From JBBSJZ01 sp041751935 (GTDB taxonomy: Bacteria > Planctomycetota > Planctomycetia > Pirellulales > Pirellulaceae), in contig JBGSIA010000201.1 in the NCBI GenBank assembly GCA_041751935.1, positions 1 through 64,000 on the forward strand: a stretch of DNA of 64,000 nucleotides, read 5' to 3'. Below, piece by piece: positions 27,717 to 39,600 of this stretch. Numbering within the stretch: the first letter of the stretch is position 1; each line of letters starts with the position of its first letter. The translations under genes and the position numbers were made by a program. The notes below the pieces were generated by a model. That model was not told the origin of the DNA. It saw only the letters and a list, made by a program, of their open reading frames with translations, and did not search any database.

Positions 27717-29450
27717 TTGGACAACTCCGCGATCGCAGACGTTTTCGATGAGCTGGCTGACCTGCTCGAGTTCCGTGGCGAAAATCCGTTCCGCATCCGA
27801 GCCTACCGGACCGGTGCGCGAGCGATCCGCAATTTGGACGAGCCAGTCATCGACATCGTCAATGACGTCGATCGCGATCTTGCGGACTTGCCCGGAATCG
27901 GCACAACGCTTGCCGAAAAGACTGCGGAGTTACTTCGCTCCGGCACGCTCAAGCAACTTGCTGAACTTCGCGCTGCCGTTCCGGACGTGGTGATCGATAT
28001 GGCTCGCATTCCTGGACTCGGTGCCAAGAAAGCAGCACGTCTGCACGACGAATTGGGAATCAAATCGCTTGCGGAGTTGCGCGCTGCGTGCGACGAACAT
28101 CGCGTTGCGGCACTGAAAGGATTCGGCAAAAAGACGGAGCAATCGATCGTGGACGGGTTGTCGATCGCCCAAGCTGCGAACGAACGGATCACCTGGGCCG
28201 CTGGTGACGATCTTGCCTCATCGCTGGCGGATTACATGCGTCCCTGCCCCGCGATCACCCAATTCGAGTTCGCTGGCAGCTATCGTCGTGGCCGCGAAAC
28301 CATCGGTGACTTGGATTTGCTCGTTGTGGCCTCAGATCGTGATGTGGCGATGGACCACTTCGAGGCGTATCCAGGCCGTACGCAATCGATCGCGCGCGGT
28401 GACACGAAAGTATCCATTCGAATTGGCAAGAGTTTTCAAGTCGACATGCGCGTCGTTGCACCGGAGCAGTTCGGCGCGGCGTTACAGTATTTCACCGGCT
28501 CGCAAGCCCACAACATTCACGTGCGTCGACTGGCTAAGGATCGTGGTTTGAAGATCAACGAGTACGGCGTCTTTCGGCTGGATGATGAGTCGCGGGTTGC
28601 TGGCGAGACGGAACAGGATGTCTACGCATCGATTGGAATGCCCTGGATCGACCCCGAACTTCGTGAAGATCGTCAGGAATTCGAGTGGGCTGAGAAGGGT
28701 GTGTTGCCCAAGTTGATTGAGCTAGCCGACATTCGCGGCGACGTGCATATGCACACACATGCAACGGACGGAACGGCATCGATTCGTGAAATGGCCGATG
28801 CCGCCTTAGCCCGCGGTTGGTCGTACATCGCAATTACTGATCACAGCCAACGCGTTTCGATGGCGAGTGGTTTGGATCCAGCGCGGCTTCGCGAACAATG
28901 GAAAATGATTGACGAGATTCGGCCTGAGTACCAAGATCGGCTAACAATCTTGAAAGGCATCGAGTGCGACATACTGGAAAAGGGAGGCATGGACTTGCCC
29001 GATGATTGCCTTGCCGAAGCCGATTGGGTGCTGGCAAGTGTTCATTATGGCCAGAAACAGCCTCGTCAACAGATTACGGACCGCATCCTGGGTGCGATCG
29101 AGAACCCGCATGTGTCCTGTATCGCGCATCCCACAGGCCGGCTGATCAATCGACGTCCGCCGTACGATGTGGATATGGATGCGGTGATGAGGGCTGCAGC
29201 CGCCAACGGCACGTGGATGGAACTCAACGCCAACCCCGCACGCCTGGATTTGCACGATATCCATTTAGCCGCCGCACGTCGCCACGGTATTCGGATTGTA
29301 ATCAGCACCGATGCTCACAGTACGGACGGCATGGACGTTATGCGCTACGGGATCAAACAAGCTCGACGTGGCGGGCTGTCCGCCAACGATGTCGTCAACA
29401 CGCGGGCGGCTGACGAATTCATTGCGTTGCTGAGCCAATCAGTGATCTGA
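27717..29450 (+). CDS. polX: Family X DNA polymerase with PHP domain (PolX)
   Basis: Base-excision-repair type polymerase with a 3'-5' exonuclease. The first 160 residues carry the helix-hairpin-helix units (LADLPGIGTTLAEKTAELL, IPGLGAKKAARLHDELG). The nucleotidyltransferase motif is GSYRRGRETIGDLDLLV with catalytic Asp at 198 and 200. The C-terminal PHP domain begins near residue 340 (GDVHMHTHATDGT) and keeps the metal ligands (ITDHS, GIECDIL, ASVHYG, STDAHS). 577 residues, the standard bacterial PolX size. The start is TTG 27717; no ATG fits. Single gene, divergent from pdxH with a 140-bp shared promoter region. Confidence 0.93.
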   Translation: MDNSAIADVFDELADLLEFRGENPFRIRAYRTGARAIRNLDEPVIDIVNDVDRDLADLPGIGTTLAEKTAELLRSGTLKQLAELRAAVPDVVIDMARIPGLGAKKAARLHDELGIKSLAELRAACDEHRVAALKGFGKKTEQSIVDGLSIAQAANERITWAAGDDLASSLADYMRPCPAITQFEFAGSYRRGRETIGDLDLLVVASDRDVAMDHFEAYPGRTQSIARGDTKVSIRIGKSFQVDMRVVAPEQFGAALQYFTGSQAHNIHVRRLAKDRGLKINEYGVFRLDDESRVAGETEQDVYASIGMPWIDPELREDRQEFEWAEKGVLPKLIELADIRGDVHMHTHATDGTASIREMADAALARGWSYIAITDHSQRVSMASGLDPARLREQWKMIDEIRPEYQDRLTILKGIECDILEKGGMDLPDDCLAEADWVLASVHYGQKQPRQQITDRILGAIENPHVSCIAHPTGRLINRRPPYDVDMDAVMRAAAANGTWMELNANPARLDLHDIHLAAARRHGIRIVISTDAHSTDGMDVMRYGIKQARRGGLSANDVVNTRAADEFIALLSQSVI

Positions 29451-29495
29451 GGCGACAAGTGCTCGCATCATCGCATGTGGACATATCGGCACTAT

Positions 29496-29509
29496 CGATA
29501 CGAGTATCG
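29496..29509. promoter_or_regulatory. Dyad upstream of the ECF sigma gene
   Basis: CGATAC-GA-GTATCG is a perfect 6-2-6 inverted repeat 53 bp upstream of the sigma gene. The heptamer TATCGGC occurs twice around it (29484-29490 and 29505-29511), 21 bp apart, about two helical turns. A TATAGT hexamer at 29513-29518 could be a -10 element, but no matching -35 was seen. Confidence 0.3.
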
Positions 29510-29562
29510 GCGTATAGTAGTATACCAGAGGGTGCAGTGCCGTTTTACCGGAAGCTGGCGAC

Positions 29563-30162
29563 ATGCATAGTGAATCCAACACTACTATTTGCTCGAGTAT
29601 TATTCACCGCGCACGTCATGGTGATGATTTGGCGTGGTACGAACTCGTGGATCGCTATACACCCCATGTGTATCGATGGTGTCGTTTTGCTGGTGTCTCC
29701 GCGGACGACACCAAGGATATCATTCAAGACGTATTTTTGCGAACGATAAGGTCGTTTAATACTATCTCACGCGACCGCAGCAAAGGTGAAAGCCTTTCCG
29801 CGTGGCTGTACACCGTAACGCGAAACTGCGTTTTCGATCACTTTCGGGACAAACGGCCCGAGATCAACATTGGCGATGAAGCTGCGTATGCAAATTCGGC
29901 GATGGAAATGGATGATTCGCAGCTCTCCAATACGACCAATACCCTCTCGACGCGAATGATCGGGTTTTGTCGGGCTCTGGACGCTATTCGCAATGACGTC
30001 GACGAACGAACATGGAATGCGTTCTGGCGGTTGGCCGTCGATGACGAATCAGCTCAGTCGATTGCTGACGATTTGGGAATTTCGTTGGGTGCAGTGCGTC
30101 AAGCAAAGTACCGTGTTGTACAGAAACTCCGTGCGGAGGCTCTCCAGTTCGGATTCGCGTGA
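29563..30162 (+). CDS. ECF-type RNA polymerase sigma factor
   Basis: Extracytoplasmic-function sigma factor. Region 2 includes DLAWYELVDRYTPHVYRWCR and DTKDIIQDVFLRTIRSFNTI; SAWLYTVTRNCVFDHFRDKR is the region 2.4 promoter-recognition helix. Region 4 contains SAQSIADDLGISLGAVRQAKYRVVQKLR, a helix-turn-helix for the -35 element. 199 residues from ATG 29563. The membrane kinase gene follows 55 bp later on the same strand, the arrangement of the planctomycete ECF-STK groups, in which a cognate membrane Ser/Thr kinase is thought to control the sigma factor instead of a classical anti-sigma factor. No anti-sigma zinc domain is present nearby. Confidence 0.9.
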   Translation: MHSESNTTICSSIIHRARHGDDLAWYELVDRYTPHVYRWCRFAGVSADDTKDIIQDVFLRTIRSFNTISRDRSKGESLSAWLYTVTRNCVFDHFRDKRPEINIGDEAAYANSAMEMDDSQLSNTTNTLSTRMIGFCRALDAIRNDVDERTWNAFWRLAVDDESAQSIADDLGISLGAVRQAKYRVVQKLRAEALQFGFA

Positions 30163-30217
30163 CGCGAGTCCGTTTATACCTGCGGGCAGTTCATTGTCAC
30201 TAGACGGTTGACTCGGC

Positions 30218-32284
30218 ATGGAAACTGACGGCGAAATCAGCGCCGATGACGGCTCACTCGAAGACCTTCTACGAGTGTTCGCTGGAAATGCGCAAGATAC
30301 TCCGAGCGAGGTCGATGAGGGTCTGCAGCGTGCTCGCCTGGCCGCTCGCGAGATCGTTCGTCACTCAACGCCAGGGCAATCATTGCCTGAAGGAATGCAC
30401 AAGTCGCAGTGGATTCCGGGGCCAGGCGGTCTAATTGGTCATTACCGCTTGCTAAGACGCATTGGGGCCGGCGGAATGGGGATTGTATATCTTGCCGAGC
30501 ACGAGTTGTTACGAAAAGCGTTTGCCGTAAAAGTGTTGACCGATCGACGGTTAGGTGACCCCGCATCAATCGCTAGGTTTGAGCGTGAAATGCGTCTCAT
30601 GGGCCAGTTTGATCATCCGAATCTCGGTTCGGCAACCGATGGCGGTTGCGTCGATGGGGTTCATTACATGGCAATGAACTTCATCAACGGTGTCGACGTT
30701 GGAACGTTGGTCCGGGCGTTGGGACCGTTGAGCGTTGCCGTGTCTTGCGAGGTGATCCGGCAGGCGGCGGTTGGATTGCAGCAACTTCATGAGCGGTTGT
30801 TAATTCACCGCGATATCAAGCCGTCTAATTTGATCGTCGGTTTTGACCGAGTCGTTCGAGTGACCGACTTCGGATTGGCTCGCGTGATACATCCAAATTT
30901 TGATGACGAGCTCAGCAACAGCGGTCAAGTGCTGGGGACAGTTGCCTACATGCCTCCCGAGCAATTCGATGGAACTGAGCTAAGTTGTGCTGCGGACCTT
31001 TATTCCCTGGGCGCGACATTGTGGTTCATGCTCAGCGGCCATCCACCCTCGCCCTGGCGCGCAGACCTGAAATCGTCATCCAATCCTCGACATGTGCTGC
31101 CTCCGACGATTCCTGGGGATCTGTGTCAAACGATTAGTCATTTGCTCGATGGCGATCCAGAAAAACGAATTCAAACAGCGGAGGAAGTTATCTCGCGCAT
31201 GTCCGCTTACGCCAGGCCGGAATGTTGGGACGACCTACTTGCCAAACTGCGTGAAGTGGATCTTTATAGCGAGTCATACAACCAAACGTTGTTGATGGAG
31301 ACAGTCAACGCGTCGTCGGTTCCTGGCTCCAACGCGGGGCAGAGTTTGGGCACTGCGAGTTTGCGAGGATATTGGCCGGTTTGGCTGGCTGCGGGCGCTT
31401 TGGGCATTTTTGCATTGGGTGGCGCGATCGGATATCTAAAAACCGCGTCCAGCCCTCCGACCAGAATTACGGTTGCACAGCCAAGCTCGACCGCGATTGT
31501 CCCAAAGCTTCTAGCTGATGCTGACGACGTTGATGCATACACCGACGACATGCAGTTGAAGCCTGAGGTCGCCGCAACTGAGCGCGCAGCGGCTATTTGG
31601 ATCGTCAGCCGCGGTGGAAACGTGCTACTGCATCCGACTTCCCGCGCGTACTCATTGGAAGAAATCCCCGACTACCGATTCTATATCCTCAATATCGTGC
31701 TGCCGCACGCAAAAGTCGGGCCTGAGGATATGCACCGGCTGGCACGACTCGTGTCCGTGCGGCAGTTGGATCTTCGAGGCAACCCGATCGACGATTCGAA
31801 CCTCATCGTATTGTCGACCTACCGCAGCATTCGTTGGCTGTACCTTGGACAGACGAACATCAGCGATGTCGGCATGGAGCATCTGTTGCCTCTGGGGCGG
31901 TCGCTGGAAACACTCGACTTACAGCAGACTCAAGTGACGTCGGCCGGTATTTCGCAACTGAATTCGTTCAACAACCTGCGCGAGCTGTATGTCAACTATA
32001 CCGCGATCGATGATGATGCCTTGATCGGACTGGAGCGATTTCCCTCACTGTTGCGACTGAGTATCGAGGGAACATCTGTATCTTCCGTGGGGATCGAACA
32101 TTTGCACAGTCATCCTAGGCTGAAGTTCCTCCTTGCTGATGCGACAAAAATCGGCGACGAAAGCATCGGGGCGCTCTCAAAATTGCAATCGTTACGTGAA
32201 CTCAGCATCCGCAAAACGAAGTTTACGCCAGACGGCTACCAGCAATTGGTCAGTGCACTGCCCGATTGCCGAATCTCGTTTTGA
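30218..32284 (+). CDS. Receptor-type Ser/Thr kinase with extracytoplasmic leucine-rich repeats
   Basis: An intact kinase domain spans residues about 75-350: RRIGAGGMGIVYLAE, FAVKVL (K105), LLIHRDIKPSNLIV (D199), DFG at 217-219 and VAYMPPEQ. A membrane helix lies at about 385-407 (VWLAAGALGIFALGGAIGYL). The outer part (about 470-688) holds about seven leucine-rich repeats, for example LVSVRQLDLRGNPIDDSNLI and GRSLETLDLQQTQVTSAGI, a ligand-sensing scaffold. The N-terminal 70 residues are acidic and may contact the sigma factor. 688 residues from ATG 30218. Probably cotranscribed with the ECF gene; it would sense an external cue and phosphorylate the sigma factor or its partners, which is inference from the arrangement. 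Confidence 0.9.
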   Translation: METDGEISADDGSLEDLLRVFAGNAQDTPSEVDEGLQRARLAAREIVRHSTPGQSLPEGMHKSQWIPGPGGLIGHYRLLRRIGAGGMGIVYLAEHELLRKAFAVKVLTDRRLGDPASIARFEREMRLMGQFDHPNLGSATDGGCVDGVHYMAMNFINGVDVGTLVRALGPLSVAVSCEVIRQAAVGLQQLHERLLIHRDIKPSNLIVGFDRVVRVTDFGLARVIHPNFDDELSNSGQVLGTVAYMPPEQFDGTELSCAADLYSLGATLWFMLSGHPPSPWRADLKSSSNPRHVLPPTIPGDLCQTISHLLDGDPEKRIQTAEEVISRMSAYARPECWDDLLAKLREVDLYSESYNQTLLMETVNASSVPGSNAGQSLGTASLRGYWPVWLAAGALGIFALGGAIGYLKTASSPPTRITVAQPSSTAIVPKLLADADDVDAYTDDMQLKPEVAATERAAAIWIVSRGGNVLLHPTSRAYSLEEIPDYRFYILNIVLPHAKVGPEDMHRLARLVSVRQLDLRGNPIDDSNLIVLSTYRSIRWLYLGQTNISDVGMEHLLPLGRSLETLDLQQTQVTSAGISQLNSFNNLRELYVNYTAIDDDALIGLERFPSLLRLSIEGTSVSSVGIEHLHSHPRLKFLLADATKIGDESIGALSKLQSLRELSIRKTKFTPDGYQQLVSALPDCRISF

Positions 32285-32609
32285 TTTCATTTCAAAATTT
32301 TCGCGTGACGCAGTTCGTTAGATGAATTGTACGACGTTATCTCGTCCACACTTTTTATCGGACAGTCAGGATGCCCAACCGCCGCTGCTCAACTCTTCGT
32401 CGATGGATGCAATGGCATCAGCGTCGATATCGATTCTTCATCCGTATCAAGCGTGTCGAACGTGATCGCAATGTTTAATGAGGCAACCAACGGAAGTCCT
32501 GTCGGTGCGATTGAGCGACGGCGTGTTCCCTCACACAAGTCGTTTCCGTGGTACATCTCGGGTAGACTCGATACTTTCGTTTCCCTTCTGTACCTAAGCG
32601 ATCTTTTCG
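32285..32609. other. Intergenic region, no gene seen
   Basis: 325 bp between the LRR kinase and the TIGR03032-like gene. Open frames on both strands here lack ribosome sites and protein-like composition. A promoter for the two-gene unit that follows, possibly recognised by the neighbouring ECF factor, is expected here but was not identified. Confidence 0.5.
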
Positions 32610-33671
32610 ATGAGTCAAACAGCGACACTCGCATTAGAGATCAACGCCTCGCGTCAGTTCACCAATTGGATGGCCGCTTCGCGGCTTAGTCTTGCGTTTA
32701 CGACGTATCAAGCGGGTAAGTTGTTTTTGCTCGGTCTGCAACCCGACGGAAGACTGTCGGTTTTTGAGCGAACCTTCAATCGATGCTTGGGCCTGTGGTC
32801 CGACAGTCAATCGATTTGGATGTCATCGCTGTATCAGATGTGGCGGTTTGAGAATGTACTGGAGTCCGGCCAAGTCGCCGATGGATACGATCGGCTGTTT
32901 GTGCCTCAGGTTGGCTACACGACAGGCGATTTGGATATTCATGATGTCGCCGTCGAAGCCTCGGAACGCGTGGTCTTTGTCAACACGCTGTTTGGTTGTT
33001 TAGCGACGATCAGCGACACGCACAGCTTTGTTCCGCTTTGGCGGCCGCCGTTCATCAGCAAGCTTGCTGCGGAAGATCGTTGTCACCTCAACGGGTTGGC
33101 TTTAGAAGACGGCCGTGCAAAATACGTCACGGCAGTCAGTCAATCGGACGTGGCCGATGGATGGCGCGACCGAAGGCATGATGGCGGTTGTGTGATCGAT
33201 GTGCAGACCGACGAGATCGTTTCAACGGGCTTATCGATGCCGCATTCACCACGTGTGTATCGAGACAAACTTTGGTTACTCAATTCAGGAACCGGTCACT
33301 TCGGATTCATCGATCGCGCGACTGGTAAGTTTGAAGAGGTCGCATTCTGCCCTGGTTACTTGCGCGGTTTATCGTTTCACGGCGACTATGCAGTCGTAGG
33401 GATGTCGAAGTCTCGCGAGAACAAAACCTTCTCGGGTTTGAAACTGGATGAAAATCTGAAGAGCAGTGACGGCGAAGCACGCTGTGGAATCCAGATCATC
33501 GACTTGCGCAGTGGCGACGTGGTGCATTGGATACGCATCGAAGGAGTCGTAACGGAACTCTACGACGTGGTGACACTTGCCGGCGTCGTGCGACCTCAAG
33601 CACTTGGATTCAAGACGGATGAGATCCGTCGAGTCTTACGAATAGGTTTGGAACAATCGATTACCGATTAG
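32610..33671 (+). CDS. TIGR03032-like (DUF4915-type) protein
   Basis: 353 residues of beta-propeller-like sequence without a signal peptide, matching what I know of the TIGR03032 family, whose function is unknown and which occurs near giant repeat proteins. Recognisable segments are FTTYQAGKLFLLGLQPDGRL, LYQMWRFENVL, DIHDVAVEASERVVFVNTLF, CHLNGLALEDGRAKYVTAVS, GLSMPHSPRVYRDKLWLLNSG and CPGYLRGLSFHGDYAVVGMS. ATG 32610. The stop is 9 nt before the start of the giant gene, so the two are almost surely one transcript. A role in export, modification or folding of the giant product, or as its regulator, would fit the pairing but is only inferred. Confidence 0.8.
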   Translation: MSQTATLALEINASRQFTNWMAASRLSLAFTTYQAGKLFLLGLQPDGRLSVFERTFNRCLGLWSDSQSIWMSSLYQMWRFENVLESGQVADGYDRLFVPQVGYTTGDLDIHDVAVEASERVVFVNTLFGCLATISDTHSFVPLWRPPFISKLAAEDRCHLNGLALEDGRAKYVTAVSQSDVADGWRDRRHDGGCVIDVQTDEIVSTGLSMPHSPRVYRDKLWLLNSGTGHFGFIDRATGKFEEVAFCPGYLRGLSFHGDYAVVGMSKSRENKTFSGLKLDENLKSSDGEARCGIQIIDLRSGDVVHWIRIEGVVTELYDVVTLAGVVRPQALGFKTDEIRRVLRIGLEQSITD

Positions 33672-33680
33672 GGAAAAAAT

Positions 33681-36600
33681 ATGAAACCATCGAATCATCT
33701 TTCCAAGCTCAGAAAACGAATCTTTGGCGAGAAGCGTACGTCCAAACCCCAGCGTCGTCGTTTGCTCATCGAGTCTTTGGAAGGTCGCCGCCTGCTGACA
33801 ACGATTGACTTGGCGGCGTTGACGGCCGCGCAGGGGACAACAATCTTCGGCGTGGAGGCGAATGACCGGAGCGGCATTTCGGTGAGCAGCGCTGGGGACG
33901 TCAACGGGGACGGCTTCGACGACCTACTGATCGGGGCCTACCTTGCAGATGGGTCTGGAAACGCCAAATCGAATGCGGGTGAGAGTTACGTGATCTTCGG
34001 GGAGGCGTCGCTACCAGCGACGATCGACCTGGCCAGTCTCGGCACGGCCGGGATCACGATCTTCGGCGCGGACATGAACGACAACAGCGGCATTTCGGTG
34101 AGCATCGCAGGGGACGTCAACGGTGACGGCTTCGACGACCTCTTGATCGGGGCGTTCTTTGCCGAATCGTCTGCGGGTGAAAGTTACGTAATCTTTGGAG
34201 GGGCGTCGTTGCCGACGACGATCGATCTGGCCAGCCTGGGAACGGCCGGGGTCACGATCTTCGGCGCGGACTCGAGTGACCTTAGCGGAGATTCGGTGAG
34301 CAGTGCGGGGGACGTCAACGGCGACGGCTTCGACGACCTGCTGATCGGGGCTCGCCATGCTGCTGCGTCGGGGAACGGCAAAGATAAAGCGGGAGACAGT
34401 TACGTGATCGTCGGGGGGGCGTCGCTGCCGACGGCGATCGACCTGGCCAGCCTCGGGACGGCTGGGGTCACGATCTTCGGCGCGGAGGCGTATGACCGGA
34501 GCGGAAAATCGGTAAGTAGTGCGGGGGACGTCAACGGCGATGGCTTCGACGACCTGCTGATCGGGACTCCCTTTGCCGATGCGTTGGGGAACGCGAAAGA
34601 TAACGCGGGAGACAGTTACGTGATCTTCGGAGGGGCGTCGCTGCCGGCGACGATCGACCTGGCTAGTCTCGGAACGGCCGGGATCACGATCATCGGCGCG
34701 GACGCAGGCGACTATAGCGGCTTTTCGGTGAGCAGCGCGGGGGACATCAATGGCGACGGCTTCGACGATTTTCTGATCGGGGCCTATCGTGCCGATGCGT
34801 TAGGGAACGCCAAATCGAATGCGGGCGACAGTTACGTAATCTTCGGAGGGGCGTCGCTGTCGGCGACGATCGATCTAGCCAATCTCGGTACGGGTGGCGT
34901 CACGATCTTCGGCTCCGATGCGGTTGATTCAAGCGGCCGCAGCGTGAGCAACGCAGGGGACGTCAACGGCGACGGCTTCGATGATCTGTTGATCGGAGCC
35001 AGGGGGGCCGCTGCGTCGGGGAACGCCAAATTGGGCTCTGGCGACAGTTACGTAATCTTTGGAGGGGCGTCGCTGTCGGCGACGATCGACCTGGCCAGTC
35101 TGGGGATGCCCGGGATCACGTTCTTCGGCGCGGACGCGTTTGATTCCAGCGGCGGATCGGTGAGCAGCGCGGGGGACGTCAACGGCGACGGCGTCGATGA
35201 CGTGTTGATCGGCGCCGTGTTTGCCGATGCATTGGCGAACGCCAAATCGTCAGCGGGTGAGAGTTACGTGATCTTCGGGGGGAACTTCACGGGTTCCGTG
35301 ACACATCCTGGGACCAACGCGGCGGAGACGCTGACCGGAACAGCGGGAGCTGACGTGATGGTTGGCGACCAGGGCGGTGACACTCTTGTCGGGGGCGGCG
35401 GAGCCGACGTCCTGATCGGCGGACAGGGGAATGACATCCTGGCAATTAGCGACCCGACCTTCAAACGCATCGTTGGCGGCACGGACACCGACACGCTCCG
35501 TCTGGATGGCAGCGGCCTAAACCTGGACCTCATCACGATCGCCGACAACCGCATCCTGGGACTCGAACAAATCGACATCACCGGCAGCGGCGACAATACA
35601 CTGACGCTCGACCTGCAGGAAGTGCTGAACATCAGCGACGAATCCAACACCCTTCTGGTCCGCCGCAACACGGGTGACACCGTCAACATCGGCTCCGGCT
35701 GGACGCAAGGTACCAACGAGACCATCGGTGCCGACACTTTCGAGGTCTACACCCAAGGCGCCGCGACGCTCAAAGTTCAGGCCGTTGCCGCACTGCAGAT
35801 CACAACGATCGACCTGGCGGCACTGACGGCCGCGCAGGGGACCACGATCTTCGGCGCGGATGCGGGTGACCTAAGCGGCTTGTCGGTGAGCAGCGCTGGG
35901 GACGTGAATGGCGACGGTTTTGACGACCTGCTCATCGGTGCCCCAACTGCCGATGCATCGGGCAACGCCAAATCGGATGCGGGTGAGAGCTACGTGATCT
36001 TCGGCGGTGCCACACTGCAGCCAACGATCGATTTGGCCAACCTAGGAACAGCCGGGATTACCATCTTCGGAGCGGACGCAAATGACAAGAGCGGCGATTC
36101 GGTGAGCAGCGCTGGGGATGTGAATGGGGACGGCTTCGACGATCTGCTGATCGGCGCTCGCACTGCCGATGCGTCGGGCAACACTAAAAATGGCGCGGGC
36201 GACAGTTACGTGATCTTCGGCGGTGCCGCGCTGCCGACGACGATCAATCTGGCAAATTTAGGGACGGCGGGGATCACCATCTTCGGAGCCGACCCGCTCG
36301 ACCAAAGCGGCTTTTCGGTTAGTAACGCTGGTGACGTGAACGGGGACGGCTTCGACGACCTAGTGATCGGCGCCTTCGCTGCCGATGCGTCGGGCAACGC
36401 CAAACTGACTGCGGGTGACAACTACGTGATTTTCGGCGGTTCCTCGCTGCCTACGACGATCAATCTGGCCACTCTGGGGACGGCCGGGATCACCATCTTC
36501 GGAGCGGAAGCGAATGACAGGAGCGGCCGTTCCGTGAGCAGTGTTGGTGACGTGAACGGGGACGGCTTCGATGATCTATTGATTGGAGCCTACTATGCCG

Positions 36601-39600
36601 ATGCGTCGGGCAACGCCAAATTTGCTGCAGGTGATAGCTACGTGATCTTCGGCGGTGTCTCACTGCCGACCATGATCGATCTGGCGAACTTGGGGACGGC
36701 CGGGATCACCATCTTCGGTGCGGACGCGTATGACAGAAGCGGCTATTCCGTGAGCAGCGCGGGGGACATGAACGGAGACGGCTTCGACGATCTGTTGATC
36801 GGTGCCCGCAATGCCGATTCGTCGGGCAACGGTAAATCGGATGCAGGTGACAGCTACGTGGTCTTCGGCGGTTCCTCGCTGCCGCCGACGCTCGATTTGG
36901 CCAACCTCGGGACTGCCGGGATCACTATCTTCGGTGCTGACGCGAATGACCAAAGCGGCCGTGCGGTGAGCAGCGCCGGGGACGTGAACGGCGATGGATT
37001 TGACGACCTGTTGATCGGTGCCAAATCTGCCGCTGCGTCGGGAAACGCCAAAGTTGGTGCTGGTGAGAGTTACGTGCTGTTCGGCGGTGCCGCGCTGGCG
37101 GCCACGCTCGATCTGGCCAACCTGGGGACGGGCGGAGTCACTATTTTCGGAGCCGACGCGCTTGATCAGAGCGCTTATTCGGTTAGCAGCGCGGGTGACG
37201 TGAACGGGGACGGTTTCGACGACCTACTGATCGGAGCCGTATGGGCCGACGCGTCGGGCGACGCCAAGTCCTTGGCGGGTGACAGCTATGTCATCTTCGG
37301 CGGTGACTTTACGGCGGCAGTCACGCACCAAGGGACGTCGGCGGGAGAAACACTAACAGGAACAGCGGGAGCCGATGTAATGATTGGCGACCGAGGCGAC
37401 GACACGCTGATCGGGGACGGCGGAGCAGATGTGCTGATCGGCGGACAGGGGAACGACATCCTAGCCGTCAGCGACTTGACCTTCCAACGCATCGTTGGCG
37501 GCACGGGGACCGACACGCTCCGTCTGGATGGCAGCGGCCTGCACCTGGACCTCACCACGATCGCCGACAACCGCATCCTGGGAATCGAACAAATCGACAT
37601 CACTGGCAGCGGCGACAATACACTGACGCTCGACCTGCAGGAAGTGCTGAACATCAGCGACGAATCCAACACACTGATTGTCCGCCGCAATGTCGGCGAC
37701 ACCGTTAACATCGGCGCCGGCTGGACACAAGATCCCAACCAAACCATCGGCCCGGACACGTTCGAAGTCTTCACGCAGGGACAAGCCGTCGTCAAGCTGC
37801 AAGCAACGATAACACCGACCCTAACCATCAATGATGTGTCCGTCACCGAAGGGAACGCCGGTTCAGTCAACGCAGTGTTCACGGTGACGTTGTCCGCAGC
37901 CAGCGGTCAATCGGTATCGGTGAATTACGCCACGGCTAATGACACCGCCGTTGCTCCAGGTGATTACACAGCAAACTCGAATACGTTGACATTTGCTCCG
38001 GGTGAGACGACCAAGACGATTACCGTCTTAGTCCAGGGCGATCTGCTGGATGAGGTGAACGAGACGTTCTTTGTCAATCTCAGCAGTGCCACCAACGCCA
38101 CGATCAGCGACTCTCAAGGCCAAGGAACGATCACCGATGATGACGCAACTCCAACATTAGCGATCAACGATGTAACAGTCACGGAAGGAAACGCTGGCTC
38201 TGTCAACGCGACCTTCACCGTGACGTTGTCCGCAGCCAGCGGGCAATCGGTGACGGTGAATTATGCCACGGCCAATAGTACCGCGGTTGCTCCTGGTGAT
38301 TACACAAGTACCTCTGGCACATTAACGTTTGCGGCCGGAGAAACGAGCAAGACAATCGTTGTACCCGTGCTTGGGGACACGCTTGATGAAGCCGAAGAAA
38401 CGTTTTTCGTGAACCTGACTTCACCGACCCATGCAACGCTTGCGGATGGTCAAGGCCAAGGAACGATCACCGACGATGATGACATAACGTTCGTCATCGA
38501 CCTGGCGGCACTGACGGTCGCGCAGGGGACCACGATCTTTGGCGCAGACGCGGGTGACCAGAGCGGCTTTGCGGTTAGCAGCGCGGGGGACGTCAACGGC
38601 GACGGCTTCGACGACTTGCTGATCGGGGCTCGCTATGCCGATGCGTCGGGGAACGCCAAATTGGGTGCCGGTGACAGTTACGTGATTTTCGGGGGGGACT
38701 CGCTGCCAGCGACGATCGACCTGGCCAATCTCGGGATCGCTGGGATCACGATCTTCGGCGCGGACGCGGGGGACCAGAGCGGCCGTAGCGTGAGCAGCGC
38801 GGGTGACGTCAACGGCGACGGTTTCGACGACCTGTTGATTGGGGCCTCTTCTGCCGATGGGTCGGGGGACGCCAAATTGGGTGCTGGTGACATTTACGTG
38901 ATTTTCGGGGGGGCGTCGCTGCCGGCGACGATCGACCTGGCCAGTCTGGGTACGGCCGGCATCACGATCTTCGGAGCGAACGTGAATGACGCGAGTGGCC
39001 GTAGCGTGAGCAGTGTGGGTGACGTGAACGGCGACGGCTTCGACGACCTATTGATCGGGGCTAACTTTGCCGATGCGTCGGGGAACGGCAAAGCACAGGC
39101 GGGTGACATTTACGTGATTTTCGGGGGAGCGTCGCTGCCGGTGACGATCGACCTGGCCAGTCTCGGCACGGCTGGGATCACGATCTTCGGCGCGGATGGG
39201 GGTGACCTGAGCGGCAGCAGCGTAAGCAGCGCGGGTGACGTCAACGGCGACGGCTTCGACGACCTGTTGATCGGGGCCTACCATGCCGCTGCGTCGGGGA
39301 ACGGCAAAGCGCAGGCGGGTGACAGTTACGTGATCTTCGGAGGAGCGTCGCTACCGACGACGATTGATCTGGTCAGTTTGGGGACGGCAGGGATCACGAT
39401 CTTTGGCGCGGAAGCGGGTGACAATAGCGGTTTTTCGGTGAGTAGCGCGGGTGACGTCAACGGCGACGGCTTCGATGACGTGCTGATCGGGGCGATCCGT
39501 GCCGATGGGTCGGGGAACTCCAAATTGATTGCGGGTGATGGTTACGTGATTTTCGGGGGCCCTTCAGTGCCGACGACGATCGACCTGGCCAGTCTGGGGA

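Noticed and set aside
32327..32689. 120-codon plus-strand frame before the TIGR03032-like gene
   Set aside because: Overlaps the supported start of that gene in another frame, no ribosome site, no protein-like pattern.
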